64,000 nt of DNA from NCBI GenBank assembly GCA_963580455.1, contig OY756958.1, forward strand, positions 29,338,501 through 29,402,500, read 5' to 3'. The translations under genes were made by a program, and so were the position numbers. A model generated the notes under the pieces. The model was not told the DNA's origin, did not search any database, and saw only the letters and a list, made by a program, of their open reading frames with translations. Source of the stretch: Euonymus europaeus. Lineage: Eukaryota; Streptophyta; Magnoliopsida; Celastrales; Celastraceae. Below, one piece after another: positions 42,573-58,122 of the stretch (its first letter is position 1; the number at the start of each line of letters is the position of its first letter).

Positions 42573-44734
42573 AAAAAAAGACATGGAATCAAATTTAAGA
42601 GTTCAATGAATCGAGGGAATTAAATGCATGGAATGTCAAAGTGAGAGTGACATCCAATAACCATGTAAAGTCTGCTTTGGTTCTCAATCTCAGCGACTAA
42701 TTAAAGTTGATATAGCACAAGTACGTCAATGTCATTAGAATTCAATTACGTCAAGTCATTGTCAAGATTAATAGTGTTTCACATTAGATCCACTCAAATT
42801 AACCGAGTGATATTTGTAATAGGATAGCGATGACTATCTCAAGCGTTAAATATTAAAAAGAATGAATTTGTTAATCCTAATGGATTAATAATTAATTAAA
42901 ATTAAATTATAAAATTAAATAAATATTCTGCAGGTTTTTAAGATAATAAGATAATTAATTAGAATTTAAAATAATCAGATATGGACGAAAGGATAAAAGA
43001 TGAAGAAAAAAATATAGCGATTTGTGTTTTGCTAAAGTAACTATATTGTTAGACGTGTTTTGATAGTTTGAATTAGTATGTGAATTGACTTTTTAAATAA
43101 TGGATATGAGATTCCATATTAATTTTAATGAAAAATAAAAAAAAAATCTATTGCAAGTGCCCTGACCTGATTTGTCTTTGTTTCATCTTTCTGGTTTGAA
43201 AACGATGGGCTATCGAACCTTCTCCTTTGGTTTGACCTCATAACATTTATTTTGTTATAAATTGATTCTGTGTTCCTGAATGAAAACGACACGCATAGAA
43301 ATAGAATACCGACTAAGGCACAGTGATAAATATTTACAAGACTTCCACCATATTAATAAGTTAAAATTATTTAGAGACCCAAAAGATCAACCAGGAAACG
43401 AAGAAAATTGAGCGGGTTTTTCTCTATAATTTGATATAAAACAAGGTTGTAAGATAATTGATTAATGAAGCGCCATCTATCAATATATATATATATATAT
43501 ATTTATCTTTTATAGGCAAACATGGGTTGTTGGATTCGGACCATGCGAGTAAAAAATGTACGTTCATACAAAATTATGGTAATTGCTCAAACAACTGGAC
43601 TTATTCAAAGAACCTACACAACTTTTTGAAACATATCACGAGTTCTCGATTTAGTGGTAATCTCTATTTATAATGATGTTAAATGTACGGGTGAATATGC
43701 AATTTTTTTTGACGTAGTGGGAATCTCTTCAAGGCAGAGACCCTCGGACCCAATTCGACGGAGTATATAAACTATCGGAATCATGTATCGCACCCTCGAG
43801 AATTTGTATACACAAGATAGGAGTGAGGGTGTGACTTCAAAGTGTCGGTGAGATACGAGATATACCAAACTTAGAACCCGTGAAATTATATAAAAGGTCA
43901 TGAACCAACTCGGCCAACCCAAAATGCAGATATTTGATTTAGCTGTTATGATTCTATTTGGTCCTTCCAATTTGAGAGAGGAGAATGAAAATGACATTTT
44001 CCAATATCGAGTCAACATGGTCCTCAATGTAATTAGAAATTCATATGAGGGTGTCCTTATCTAGTGCAATGTTCATTGACGTAATGGTTACCGAATGGAA
44101 TTGCTGGCGTTCCGTATATAACTAATTAAGCTTCCACAGACATTTTTTAAGAGTTGGTGGAAGACAACCTTGGTCTACTTACGACCAATCAAAGTAACAT
44201 CAATTCAATTTCGGGTAGGAACGGAATCATAATCAAGGATAAGAGTGTGAAAAACATCTTAATTGGTTGGTAGAGGTGAAAAAAGTAAAAAAAAAAAAAA
44301 AGGGTGTGAATACGAGGTTATTTTTGTTGCATTTATATTTAAATAAACATATATCACAAATTGGAGCTTCTGGAATTTCAAGATGTGCACGCATGGGTTG
44401 TTGGCACTATTTTTTATTTTTTTTTATTGTTTTGACGTGATATTTTGCAAAACTTTTGCTAGTTGTCATCAAGTTTGACCACCCTGTTTTCATGTAAGAA
44501 TGATATTCTTCTTTCTTAGTCCTCCAAATGACAGATCCCAAGTATGACCATTGGTCTCAATGACAGAATCGTTAGAAAATTAATGTTAATTGGACAATTA
44601 TTCCCTTGAAGGTCGAATAATTTACAGCATCTCCATGTATCAAATATCTACAAGAATTAAAGCCATAGTAAAAAAGACTAGTACCGAGAAAAGTTGGGAT
44701 TACAAGCCCAACTAGCCTGTCTACGTGCGCCATG
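40135..44734. other. Gene-poor region rich in repeats
   Basis: No gene can be supported. A hAT-like end (GTAGGGATCACCAAATGGCC, about 40458) with GGCCCAAA-type motifs continues to about 40625. A palindromic element lies at 42386-42530 (GTGCGGGATCTCGCATG against its inverted copy CATGTGAGATCCCGCAC). A (TA)n tract is at 42534-42570. Open frames such as 43668-44027 (minus) show no motif that I recognise. Confidence 0.5.
41880..41985. repeat. Local tandem duplications (TAGGCATT and a longer unit)
   Basis: Three copies of TAGGCATT in a row are followed by two copies of a unit containing GACTGAAGCAAGCACTCC and CACTCTCTAGGCA. The two units differ by small insertions. Confidence 0.8.
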
Positions 44735-45140
44735 CTCTCAGTCAGTGCGTAACTCTCAGTCACCGTATAAGATGTAAGTAGCAAGATGTACAACACACAA
44801 AATAATGCTGACTCTCAATCAGTGCATAACTCTCAATCACCGTATAAGATATAAGTAACAAGATGTACTTAGCGGTTTTTTTATATAGTTTGGCTCTAAT
44901 ATATTTGGGGACGTATTTAGTTTTACTAATTTTTTACTTCATTATTGGCGTGTTCTTACATTATTGATACGAGGAATGCTCCCTCTAGTCTTTTGTTGGT
45001 GTATTTGTTGTGTTATTCAGACCATCTTTGTGATGCCCTGCTGTTTCGGATCTATTCTTGTTAATATATCTTGTGGCTTATTAAAAAAAACAAAAAACAA
45101 AAAACAAAAAACAAAAACAAGATGTACAACACACAAAATA
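44735..45140. repeat. 77-bp tandem duplication, second copy split by a LINE
   Basis: Unit 1 (44735-44811) and unit 2 (from 44812) share CTCTCA(G/A)TCAGTGC(G/A)TAAC, CACCGTATAAGAT and AACAAGATGTACAACACAC-type sequence. In unit 2 the sequence is cut at AAGATGTAC (44868) and resumes after the insertion at 45128 with AACACACAAAATAA. Confidence 0.85.
44869..45115 (+). mobile_element. 5'-truncated LINE tail (247 bp)
   Basis: An exact 12-bp duplication AACAAGATGTAC (44857-44868 and 45116-45127) flanks T/G-rich 3' UTR-like sequence that ends GGCTTATT followed by an A-rich (CAAAAAA)n tail. No coding sequence is left. Confidence 0.85.
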
Positions 45141-45923
45141 AGAATCGAGTCGTACCCTCACAAAAATACAGCCAACACAAAACCCGTCAATTGTCACTAA
45201 GCTCTATGCACGAGAAAAGTTGAATGGAGGAGACTGGGAGGTGTTTATACTGTGTTGAGTACTTAGGTGACGAAATGCTGTGTCAGAAAAGGATCTGATT
45301 GGGAAAGTGAAGAAGCTGCTTTGGAGGGTCAATGCAGACTCTCGCTGTGTGTTGAGAGGGACTTGTGTTGGTTTTTACCAGTTGAAACATTATTTCCCAC
45401 AGAATCTTCCAAGCACCATCTCTTCCCTATTTGTGCCTAAGGAACGTAGGGTAGGGACTACTAGGGACCTTCCCTAGAGACTAAAAAAGCTATCTATCAC
45501 TTCCAACTCCCATTCTTAAGTGTCGAAACAACTTTTGCCATTCATGGTCTGATTTGATAGTGATATTTTTCTAATTATACAATCAGAGACTAGTCACAAT
45601 TATTGCAAATCCCCACCATAAAGTGGGTTCCTTGCCTCATTTCACAAATATTAACTCTTGTGGATAAGATTTTCAAGTGTACAATACACATATGAGGACA
45701 TGTTGATGATAAACTTTGCATTAATGTGGATGGTGGATGGTGGTTACATTTAAACATGATGAACAAAATAAACAGGATGACCAAAACCCAGGGGAAAAAA
45801 GAAAGGAGCAAATCTATTGTTTTTCCATTTATGGGATGTTGAGGTCAACACTTTTCAAAATATATTTTCAGCTTTGACTCTAAGACCCTGGCTAAAAAAG
45901 GTGAAAAATCAGGGGACACGTCA
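45141..45923. other. Spacer downstream of the GA 2-oxidase gene
   Basis: It includes the presumed 3' UTR of the minus-strand gene. A 65-codon plus-strand frame at 45280-45477 has no recognisable motif and is not called. Confidence 0.5.
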
Positions 45924-47340
<1,417 letters not shown>

Positions 47341-47560
47341 GATAATTGGTTCTGAAGAAGAGAGAAATTGAGAGGCAAGAACAAGGAGAAGGAGGTGGAT
47401 TTGGATATGTGATATTGTTGTGAGGACGAGACCATGAAGACGATCGTATTTAAATGGGCATATGGAGGGGGGGTGGTGGGGGCTACTCAGAGAGAGAGAG
47501 AGAGAGAGGGGCAGAGGCGTTACCATATAGGAACTATAACGAGGTGGCATATGTCTCTCC
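47341..47560 (-). promoter_or_regulatory. GA2ox leader and proximal promoter with (GA)n tract
   Basis: A (GA)n tract (47488-47509, CT on the gene strand) lies about 150 bp before the start codon. A weak TATA-like ATTTAAATA is near 47450. No known GA-response element could be assigned by eye. Confidence 0.4.
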
Positions 47561-50500
47561 GTGTCTGCCTGGCATTTATGCTATCAAGGGAAGGGAGCCT
47601 TTAATTTTCAATTTTATTTACTTAAATATAATGAAAATGGAAAACGAATAATTCACCGAATATTATTAAATTATTTTACATTTTAGATTCACGACTACCT
47701 ACGTATATGAGAAATTAAAGAAACCTAGTATCTGATATTTTCGCCATGGATAGTAAAAATATTTATATAATATTTATAGCATCTGCCATGCTGTGCATAA
47801 CATATATATATATATATACATATATAATGTTCTTATTAATTCGTAATCCCATTCTTTATAGTTTTTTGGCTAAGAGAATTCACTAATTACTAACAAATAT
47901 GACCTGATTTTTTTTTTTACTTTCAAATATATAGTTTCCATTTATATTTCCATCATCAGTGCATATATCACTAACACGTCTGAAAATTATTACGAAGATT
48001 TCTTTCCTTGACTGAGAGATTGCAGTACCTACTGCCTAATGCAAATTTCGTTGAAAATATTGAATAGATCGAAGAGATTGAAAGTTATTGAGAAAAATAA
48101 TCAGGGGATTTGGGTTTTGTCAAATATATGTCCAAGACTTTCTCCCACGCCTACTCGGATTAGCTACTAGACCCCATAATTTCCAAAAGGTGTGCTATTG
48201 ATTATATTGCGCAACATATTTTATTGATAAAAAAATGGCTACGTTCAATGACTTTTCTTTGGAGGGCCCCTGTATTCTTCTTTTTCTTAACTCCCCCGTT
48301 GGAGAATGCCAGGATTCCACGTCGCAAGACTGTTAATCAAACAATGTAGGCCCTGATCCCAATCAGGGCTACTTTATTAAGAAAATAATTATAATTAGAC
48401 AGTGTGTTTGAAGTCGAATTTAAAAATATTTTCTTTTTCGTTTTCGTTATATTTATTCTCTACACATGACTAATTACAAGAGTGAGAAACGAGATCATTA
48501 GGTTTTGTTAAGGATAAGCATTAGCTTTATTTCTGATTAATGATGAGTATTAGCTTTATCTTCCTATGAACGCATGGTTATCCATTTACTTGGGTCAAAT
48601 CTAATGACATTTTGGGATAATTTTCATTTATTGTGGGTTATCTCTTATTAGTTTCAAGTCTGAACTTTGAAGAATACCCATTTGTTGTATATTGCGTTTT
48701 CGCACGGGGGTCATTTTATTGTGATGTGCACGTGTTTTTCAGTCAAATTACACTAAAGTGATTGATTGGAAAATGGAAAGAAAAACAATTCGATTTCATC
48801 GCACGCGCATATTTTCAAACGCAAAAAAAAAAAAAAAATCTTAAAAGTCAATTTTTTCATAAAAGCCACGAGAACCATAGTGTACCTTGATTTATATCAT
48901 ATTCAAACATATCCAATACGAAGAGAAATCCCTTAGATGAGAGTTTAATTGTAGAAATTAATGTTTGAAACAAATAACTCTCGTCTAATATCATCTTATA
49001 ATTTATTATTATTTTTATTTAACTCTGTAAATTAATTTACGAGACGAGACGTTTCATATCATTTATATCACATTCTGAGTTTTTTACGCGTCCGAGATTA
49101 TTGTGAAAAAAATAATACTAATATGTATATCTTATATATGTCCCTCTTTTGTTAAAGACAGCAATAATTTTGTATCCATTATGTCTGTTAAAAAATAATA
49201 TTTAGGGTTTAGCGACAGTAAAAGACTACTCTTTTCCCCTATCACTCCCTTCAATTTCCTGTTCTGTTGGCTCCTCCCTCTTTGTTGTTCACTTTGTGAT
49301 CATCCATTATATTGTCTCTATCGATATGATTAGTTAGATTGATTACTGTATGATAATAAACTGATTGATTTTTTTATCAAGCAAGAGTTGAAAGAATCGC
49401 GAGATGGAGATTACTACAAGCAGAAAACAAAACAAAATTGAAGAACCTATCTAAGAAAGAAAGCTTGGAAATGATGGTCGATTAATTGTCATTTCAACAA
49501 AGACAAATGGTCAACGGACAAAATGATGCCTGCAAAGGACCAAGATACCATTTCAAGTTCTGGGAATTTGCCTCCGATAATAACTTTAATTTTTTGCCGT
49601 TGTTAATTACTCATGTGTTATTTGATAAAAACAATATTATTTTTTTGGTTTATCTTTCTAGAATTATTTTTCTTGCTTGATATGATTATTTCAATGATGC
49701 CCTACCAGCTGCTGACTACCAACAGAAATTTTCAATAGCTTTCCCAGGTGAATGAAACGAATTATGCGTGGAGATTAACCCAACATTCACAAGGATAACT
49801 AGCTAGTGGTATAGATAAGATTGACGAGACAACTATTCTAGATAAGATTGATTAGGCAAAATGATATGTATTGATACAGATAAAATATGATTAATGGAAT
49901 TACAAAAAGCATAAATGTTGCTAGATATTCTTTCCTTACACGAGCAAAAAAACAGTAAAAATGATTTTAAAAGTATATAAATATAAATAAGAGTTGAAAA
50001 TATGCATACAATTAATAGAGAGAGAGATATGGTAATTATTTCAATATGGGGGAATTTATTCTCTCTAACGGAAAAATTCTGGATTGGATTAGTTGATTTT
50101 GAAGATGCTGTAGTTATGTAAATATTCTGGTTTAGATCCTCCACGAGGTTTTGTTTGTAATGGATCTTGTGCTGGAATTAAAGCAGGTAAATACTGAATT
50201 CGTAGCAACTGAATATAAGAAACAATAGATTAAGATACACCGTGCATTGAAGCAAAATCCGAGTTAGTTACAAGGAGGAAACTTTCTAGTTAGGCAAACA
50301 ATCTAGTTTATAAGCAAAGCCTAAAACCTATCCCATCAAAAGTATCATTTACTTATAGTTATCTGATTTTGTGAATACATCATACCCGCAAGGGAGTGGC
50401 AATATAATAAATGATTTTAGACATATTTAGCTCTATCGGCTTTATATTGTCCGAAAATAGTTTTAAATATTAATTTTTTTATTAACTTTGTGATCATTAC

Positions 50501-50651
50501 CTAAAGCGTTCTAAATTAATATGTAGACCTATTCAGCTGTCTCCGCTTAAATTCATATTTATATTTTTTAAAAAATTTATCATTTATTCGAAAAGACTCT
50601 TTCAATGATAAGGTGATCTTTAGACTTATGTTCTTTTGATTTGGGACTTTA

Positions 50652-51070
50652 GGTTTCGTTTGGTACTCTGTATACAATAGTATAATTTTTTTTACCTAAT
50701 ATATAAATTAATCATCATATAAGTTGATGTATAATTTGATTTTATGTATTGTTTGAAAAAAAAAATTGTATTAGAGTTGTATAGTATATTTCTTATGCAA
50801 TATAGTGTTTGTTTTGTTGTTAGATAAAATGATAGCATAATATTTGTGTTTTTATGCCATTTAATATGTTAACTCGTATCTTAAACAATCTGTATAAAAT
50901 AGAAACGAATTTGAGATATTTTTAATATCATACAGTCTTCAACATATAAAAATTTATTTTATATAAAATTATATTATCCTATGTTTTTTTAAAATCATCT
51001 AAACACTCGATAACTGTATTAAAAATAAATTTATACTATACGAAGTTTATCCACTATTCCAAACCGAGCC
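50652..51070. mobile_element. Tourist/Harbinger-like MITE
   Basis: The left end GGTTTCGTTTGGTACTCTGT and the inverted right end GGCTCGGTTTGGAATAGTGG belong to the G-rich TIR type of PIF/Harbinger MITEs. The similarity goes on through GTATA...ATAGTATAA. Flanking trinucleotides are TTA (left) and TTG (right), near the expected TTA/TAA. It is about 419 bp with no ORF. Confidence 0.6.
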
Positions 51071-53511
51071 TTGGTTGCTAACATTACTCTACATGTCATT
51101 AATCCCCTAAAACTTGGCTAGATACATCTAGCAAAGTACGTACTTAAGACTTCCATGGCAGTTCCACGCTAGAAGGCACTTATTGGGTGCATCCTTATTG
51201 GTGGTGTTGTGCATGTGAGATACTGAAGGAAAGGAAGCCAGAGTACTGAGAGATCAGATCAGTATTTAGTACTATAGTACCTCATCTCCTGTCCCCCCTC
51301 CAGAAGATAAGGATATCCCAGAGCCCTCGGTATTGGTAGAATCACATACATATATATGGATCTCCTCTATGGCGAGACAGCTAACTGGTTAGTACAAAAA
51401 AAAAATAGCCAAAACGTTGTGTCAAAAGAGTGAAAATAATTGCATGCTAATCACTACTCCCTCGCCCTTTCTCTCTCACTGACTTTGAAGTAGACCTCTC
51501 GGGGAAGTCTCTGCAGACACTCAGTCGCGTTGTTATCTGTTGCAGAAGTAGTGGTGTTGCAACCCTAAACTGACATTTTTTAGTTGTGATGTGACTAGCT
51601 AGTAAGAAATGCAGGCTATAGTACTTCGGCCTTTCTTTGGTACAGTCTTTAGGAGCTTAAAGTGCGTACAATAAACACTTTGAAAATAGATATCGGATAA
51701 TGTATGGAAAAATATATATTTTTGTTAGTGTATTTGTATATTGGGCTATGTGTTTTAATAATGTGAATGAGTATATGGTTTATATTTTTGTAAAAGATGT
51801 GGAGTTTCAGTATTGATTTTGATATAGTTTGGGCACTTGACTTTGAGATTTTGTGAATTGAGAAAGAGAAAAATGTATAGAAATTTATGTTTTTGCTGAT
51901 GTGAATGAGTATGTGACTTTTTATGTAATAAAGACGAGACTTAATCAAGAAAATGAAAAATTTGAAAAATGTGTCATTGAAGTTGCTCTTATACGTTCAT
52001 TTTCTCGTCTCACAAACTTATACGCTCTAGCGTTTTATCTTATTTGACATATAAAACTTTTTCAAAAGTATCATCTTTGCCTTTTTCTTTTCCTAATAAA
52101 TTTTTACAATTTATACGGTATCATAACTTCAATTATATTATTTAAGCACCACATAGCTTATACACTAACTATTGATTTTATAACTTATACGGTATTATAA
52201 CATTCGCTCTAGTAAACACAAGCTCAATACTGATCATGCATCAATTATTTATTGATCAATAATTAGTTGATTAATTATTAAATTAATTTTCTCAATACTT
52301 TAATAAACCATAAAATAAGAGGAGTTTATATAGGATGCATTTGGTAAACAATTTGAAAACTAGCATATATGTTACTGACATATATGTTGATTTAAATACA
52401 CATATATGTTGGTTGGCATGTTGCGACTGTTGAGTTTAATTTTTTGTGAATATTACGTAAGTTAGTTGAAATGCTGAGAAAATTACGTATAAGCATATTA
52501 TCATGAATTTTATCTTATTATTACACATTAATATAAAAAGAAAATGAGATTATTTTTGAAAATGTGTAGGATCTTTTCCTATTTTTGTAATGAAATTATT
52601 GTGAAATAATTTTAATAAATAGCATTTAAAAATATTGATTCAGATGCTGATTTTATTGTCCTCCAATTTCGCACACCAAATGCACAATTATTGTGCACCA
52701 AACGCCACTGTTCATTGAGCTCCATTTCTAGCCTGGACGTGTAAAATATTGCGGTTCTGGAAAGAAGGTTCGTATAATCGAAAAATCTGGCCAAGAAAAC
52801 ACGTGCAAGGAATCTGAGACGGCACACTTGAGAGGTATGCGTACGACACGTGGAAGACTAGGGTGCATGCAATTTTAGCCGGTGACGTGGACACGTCTCT
52901 TTCATTAGATTTTCAAGTTGTCGGATAAAATAATAGTCAGGGAACTTCGATTACGATATATAAATATATTACGTTTTAGTCGGCAAAGTTACGATTTGGT
53001 TATTTACGGCCCCACCACCGGCTATACGTAGGTCAGTTTGCGGCACGTCCCCCACCACCTTACATTTGATTTGATGACACGCGCACACACTCACAAAACC
53101 CACGGGTTTGGGTTTTGGTTTGGGTTGGGCGCAAGTAAGAACCACATAGTGATTGCAATGATATATTTTAAGGATAATGAATAATGTTATATTGTATATT
53201 TTTGTTTGTGTGATTGTATTGTGAGATATATTTTACTGATTTAATTGTATTAAAAAATATGTTTTGATGATGTAAATGAGAATATGACTTAATTTTTATA
53301 AAAAATGCGAGGTTCAATATTGAGAACAATTTCATGGTAAAATTATTTCATCCCCTTCTATTCCAAGGAACGTAAGATTAAATATTTTATTAATAAAAAA
53401 ATTAAAAAAAAGTAATAAAATTTATGTTTGGCTGATATATTAAGAGACGTGTTTTAATTAAATTTGTTATCTTTAACGTCTGCAAGAACAATGTACTCAG
53501 GCTTCGGCGCC

Positions 53512-53803
53512 TAAGAGCATATCCAATGCTACACTCTCTAAAATTTTCAGCGTGGTCCCACTTCTATTACAGCAAAACACGACTCCCAATACAGCCATAT
53601 CAACATAACACATATTTCAATACAATTTTTTCACTTTTCATTCACAAATATTCTAAATATCAAGCATCAACACTATTTTTCTCATACTTTTCTACCATAT
53701 TTCACTTTTTTTTGCCATTTTACACTTTTTTCAATACAACTTTTTCAAATAACTCTCTCAACACACTCCAAAAATTTTAGCGTTCCATTGGAGATTCTCT
53801 AAA
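53512..53803. mobile_element. MITE with AGAGCATATCCAATG ends
   Basis: The left end AGAGCATATCCAATGCTACA is answered on the other strand by AGAGAATCTCCAATGGAACG; both are followed by CTAAAATTTT. The type GAGCATCTCCAATG is a widespread plant MITE end. It is about 290 bp and non-coding. Confidence 0.65.
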
Positions 53804-54915
53804 GATAAAAAAAGGCACGAGACCTGGCAACACATGAAAAGAAGAACTGTCAAATCAACGTGGAACACCGCCTGGCAACAAAAGATACGCGCCACCAGCC
53901 CATGCACCGGTCACGTGGGTGAGATTACTGTTGTAGGTGTGACCGTGTGAGCATCCGTCACTCAAGACTTAAAAGTGGGAGTGCAAATCCGGTCCGGAAA
54001 TCCAACTAGGTGTATCGGGCTAGCCCGAACCTATTTTTATCGGTTCGTACTTTGCCCGACTAGATAAATATTTAACGGTGTGGACTAAGGTATTATTTTG
54101 ATTACCAATCGATGCCCGGTAAAAAATTTATATTTTTTAAAAATTATTTTGAACTTTATTATTATATATATACTTGAATTAACACATGTTTAATACAATT
54201 TGTATCCCAAAATTGATTAAAAAAACATTAGTGTTAAAGTATGTACTCGATTTGATGATACCTAAGTTCGAATCTCCCATCCCGCTTTTTCAACAAAAAC
54301 AAACAAAAAAACTCTTTCAAAAAATCTGAAACCTGGTAGGGTTCTAATCGGATAATCAAGTCCAGGTTCAGATCACATCTAAGTGTAAGCCTGAGCCTAA
54401 AAACGTAAATATATAGATATCATGTTGTAACATCGATGCCCATATGACTTGGCTCATTCTTGCTACTGCAATTAGCCGTTTCTCTCACTACATCCGGAAA
54501 TTAGAATAAAAAACCATATACGTGGTGTTATCCATATATGGATTTGTAGGCCATTGACCAGTGCTTCTTAGGATAATTCGTGCTAAAGAAGCGTGATAAG
54601 ACTATTGGTAAAGAAGAATAAGATAGCCAAAGCACGCGGAAATAAAGTGATATATATAGCTAGATAGATATAGATCTAGATTTAGAAAATCAATATCACA
54701 AGATCTTGAATATCTTATTGAAAATGTCTTTCCAATGCATAATATTCTCCTCTATAATTTCTAAGGCTTCATCATGGTGCTAATGCCTAGAAAATCTGTT
54801 AATGACACTTTTTGTAGATGTTAATTGAATGAAAGATCTTCTTATATTCTACGATCATTGACATTTTTTTTAACCCTCCAAAATCTTAAAGATAGTAGGA
54901 ATTATTCGTTATATC

Positions 54916-55320
54916 CCGTTTGAATTAGCATTTTGGGTGGCATCTGTATGCTACTTAAAATTATTTGGAAAACTAAACGCCCATTTCGAGTAGCATTTTG
55001 TGAAGCATTTAGGTAACATTTTTTGTATGGTTTTAGAATGCTAGTTTTTGTAGCATTTTTGCTAGAAAAGACAATTATGCCATATACTTTTCATCAAATT
55101 ATAAAATTATCCTAATGCTTCAAAAACCCTACTCTCTTACCTCGTTCACCTAATGAATACTTTTTTATATAATTTGTCATAACATTTTAAGCAGCATCTA
55201 TGCTACCAACGGAAAATAATTCAAACACCCACAACATTTTAAACAGCATAAATGTCAATATTTCAAACAACATAAAATGCTACCTAAAATGTTAAATTTC
55301 AAATGCTAATCCAAAAACAC
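54916..55320. mobile_element. Foldback MITE with TTAGCATTT ends
   Basis: The left CCGTTTGAATTAGCATTTTG and the inverted right GTGTTTTTGGATTAGCATTT are related. Phrases such as GTAGCATTTT and AGCAT(C/A)TATGCTA recur within both arms. It is about 405 bp and non-coding. Confidence 0.65.
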
Positions 55321-57846
55321 CATATATATATATATATACAAATATATGTACATTGACAAGCATATGAAATCATATATAGTTGACCCTCTAATGCACGTAT
55401 TAATCCACCATCGAATAACCCACTAGTCATTGACACTAGTGACTAGTATAATATCATAGTTGATGCTCGCAAGATGTACTGCAATGGGGTCGGACGTGAC
55501 CACAAGACTATTAGGACAATACCATCGTCCATAATTCAATCGAAGCAAGAACAATATAGATAATAACAAATCATAACAAGCACGAGAGAGCAAGAATTGA
55601 TGGGAATTTGGTTAATACTTGGAGGGGATGAGACCATATGAGGATGACAATCGCTTATTCTTTCAAACTCATCCCACCCTTATCTACAATTATGAAGATT
55701 AGTCGAGTTCATCAAAATGGTAGAATTTAACTAATCTCCACAAGAAGAATGAGTTTCGATGTTTAAAAAACTATTTTATCATTTATTAATAAATAATCAT
55801 AATTAAAATTTAAACATTCATATTCACTCCTCATTTCGTATTAAATATGACAAGACTCATCTTACACACGGCTCACGCTGACACTCACATTTATTGGATC
55901 AGTAATCAAACGCCCGTAAAGAGATAATAATAGATAGGATCACAACGTGTGCTTGGAAAAGGGTGACAAATTGCAAAGTTACTGACACAAATATATATTT
56001 CTCTTCCGAACATTTTAGCCCCGTGAAGAGAGGATCACTGATTTTGTCCTCTGAAATCCAATTGCCACCCTGTTCTAAGCACACAAGTGTTTGGAATTTT
56101 CTTTCTTCGCTGGTGATTTTATCCTCGATCGAGAAGCCATGAAAATCAGAGTTCTGGTTTGCAAGATACCGATATTGGCCCAAAAGAATACACGTTCAAT
56201 CTCCCGACCGTGGCTCGTCTGGTTGGTGCCACGACATATCTTCTCATGGTATGGTAAGGATGGATGGCCCAATTTGTAGTCTCTCAAGACTCTCATGAAG
56301 CATGTGGTTGGCATTTGAAGGAGTTGTTGGGGTGTGCTATATATATTTTTTTGTAGTCAGCTTTAATGCGGTTAAGGTCGCTGATTTTCATAAACGCGTA
56401 GTGTTTCTTTTTTAAACAATTTCAATGATATTTTTTTATTCGAAATAAAAATTAAATTAAAAAAGAAAGAGGGATGTCAATTTTAGATTGTCGGATATAT
56501 ATTCAAAACATTTGATGTATTGATTGCAATGAATTTTATTTTTATTTTGAACAAAAAATATATCGTTGTATTAGTTATGAATAATACTACAAATTTATGA
56601 ATATTAAAAAAACAAAATAAAATTTTCCGACACCCATAAGCTGCATTATTGTGGGACATGCTGTGAAAAAAGTGCAGCAAGGTGTGCACTCCATTCAAAG
56701 GGAGTGGGGGATTAGGCGAGATGAGGTGAGAATCACTCGTTTCATTGTTTGATTGATTTTGGGAGAGTAGAATCTTAAAACTCATTTCGCTGTCATTCTC
56801 CCTTCATGGAGATTGACCAAATTCACCAAATTGGTTAGATTGACTCATATCCACGTGGAAGAATGAGTTATGATATTTAAAATACTTTTCTACATCTTAT
56901 TAGCATGTAATCACAATTATAATTCTAACTCTCATGATCACTTTTCATTTTATACCAAACATGATAATATATAATTACAATTATTAATATGTAATCACAA
57001 TTAAAATTTTGACTCTCATACTCATCCTTCATTTCATGTCAAACATGATAATACTTATTTCATACTCGCCTTACACTTACACTTATTGAATTAGCAACTA
57101 GATGCCGCTGTCATCATTTGTAGTCAAAGCATATCCAAGACTCGACATTGAGATTATTATTCCAAGAATCTTGGGCGTGACATAAAATACATATAACATC
57201 GTTCACATTTGACTAAAAGACATACACCTCCTTATATTAGTAAAATAATTTATGATGAAATACATACATCACCTCTCACGTTTAATGAAAATATAAATAT
57301 TCATCGCATTTGTAAAAAATAATGATTTTTGGATCTAAAATATCATTAATAACTGAACTAATAATTCATGATATAACTTTAAGCTGTCTGTCGATAATTT
57401 TAAATAAACTAATACAAATCTAAAATAAAGTTCATTTTTAACTACAATAAAAGATAATTTTCTTTTTTATAAACGAGGAAAAAACGTTTGTTTTTCATCA
57501 AAAGCCAGTACTGTATATATTTTATCCTTTCTTTTACATTTCTGATTTAAATTTGTGTATTTATAATATAAATACACAAATTTATAGTGTGTGTATAACT
57601 GTCTGAATGCATGTGAAGGGGTCATTTCCCTAGGTGTCTACTTGTTTTATCTTCAAGGAATACAAATCAACACAAACGACACCGTACTTCAAGAACTTAT
57701 ACACAATGTGCGCCCGATGTGCCAGCCCAAAGTTTTAATACCATCTTGGGCCTTGTGGGCTCAGCCTCAAACCGAGTCTTACTGCACTTTCTCTAACTGA
57801 CTCTTACATGGGCCAATTTGAGCCAGTCAGAGAAATTCGGATCCGA

Positions 57847-58122
57847 CTACAACCAAACCTGGAAGCTATGTATGCCATTGCCAGCATTCTCGGTGACTTC
57901 CAACGACTTCAGTGCATCCTTTCTTCCTAAAAAAAGTGTGTTGGTGCTACATTTGTTGTTTTCTTTTGTAGACACTGCAATGGCCTTAGGCTTCAAGTTA
58001 CTACTGCAACTGAAGAGTACTCCAATAGCACAAGCCAAAACCAATGACGCGCCAACGGCCCCAAGTCTAAGAATTTCGCCACCGCGGTTATCATCTGTCG
58101 AAGGACTTGTAAAGAGGTTCAT
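57847..58122 (-). CDS. Unidentified 91-codon ORF with a membrane segment
   Basis: I do not recognise the family. The minus-strand frame gives a short polar start, a likely membrane helix (VGASLVLACAIGVLFSC), then a Ser/Lys-rich part. Codon HSFQ near 57865 is followed by GTTTGG, so a splice donor there is possible and the ORF may be a first exon. Another ATG lies upstream at 58170, but that frame meets a stop after 14 codons unless GTGAGT near 58135 is a donor. The Copia element stands 161 bp upstream of the ORF. It could be the 5' part of a real gene, or a pseudogene. Confidence 0.35.
   Translation of the reverse strand: MNLFTSPSTDDNRGGEILRLGAVGASLVLACAIGVLFSCSSNLKPKAIAVSTKENNKCSTNTLFLGRKDALKSLEVTENAGNGIHSFQVWL

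Larger units (their letters stand above)
47561..57800. other. Ten-kilobase gene-poor region
   Basis: I find no gene with recognisable motifs over about 10 kb. Open frames are short and lack domain signatures. The region holds several MITE-like elements (listed separately), (TA)n tracts and AT-rich spacer. Sequences at 51.7-51.9 kb and 53.15-53.3 kb share phrases (TGTAAATGAG(A/T)ATATG-like), suggesting two copies of one repeat family. Confidence 0.5.

Noticed and set aside
43668..44027. 119-codon minus-strand frame
   Set aside because: No recognisable domain, no splice or promoter context, and the composition is like the surrounding spacer.
52612..52894. Overlapping minus-strand frames near 52.7 kb
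   Set aside because: No motif and no supporting gene structure; probably chance open frames in a locally GC-richer patch.
55899..56314. Opposed frames of 60-94 codons at 56 kb
   Set aside because: I saw no homology on either strand. The frames overlap each other and have no gene-like context.
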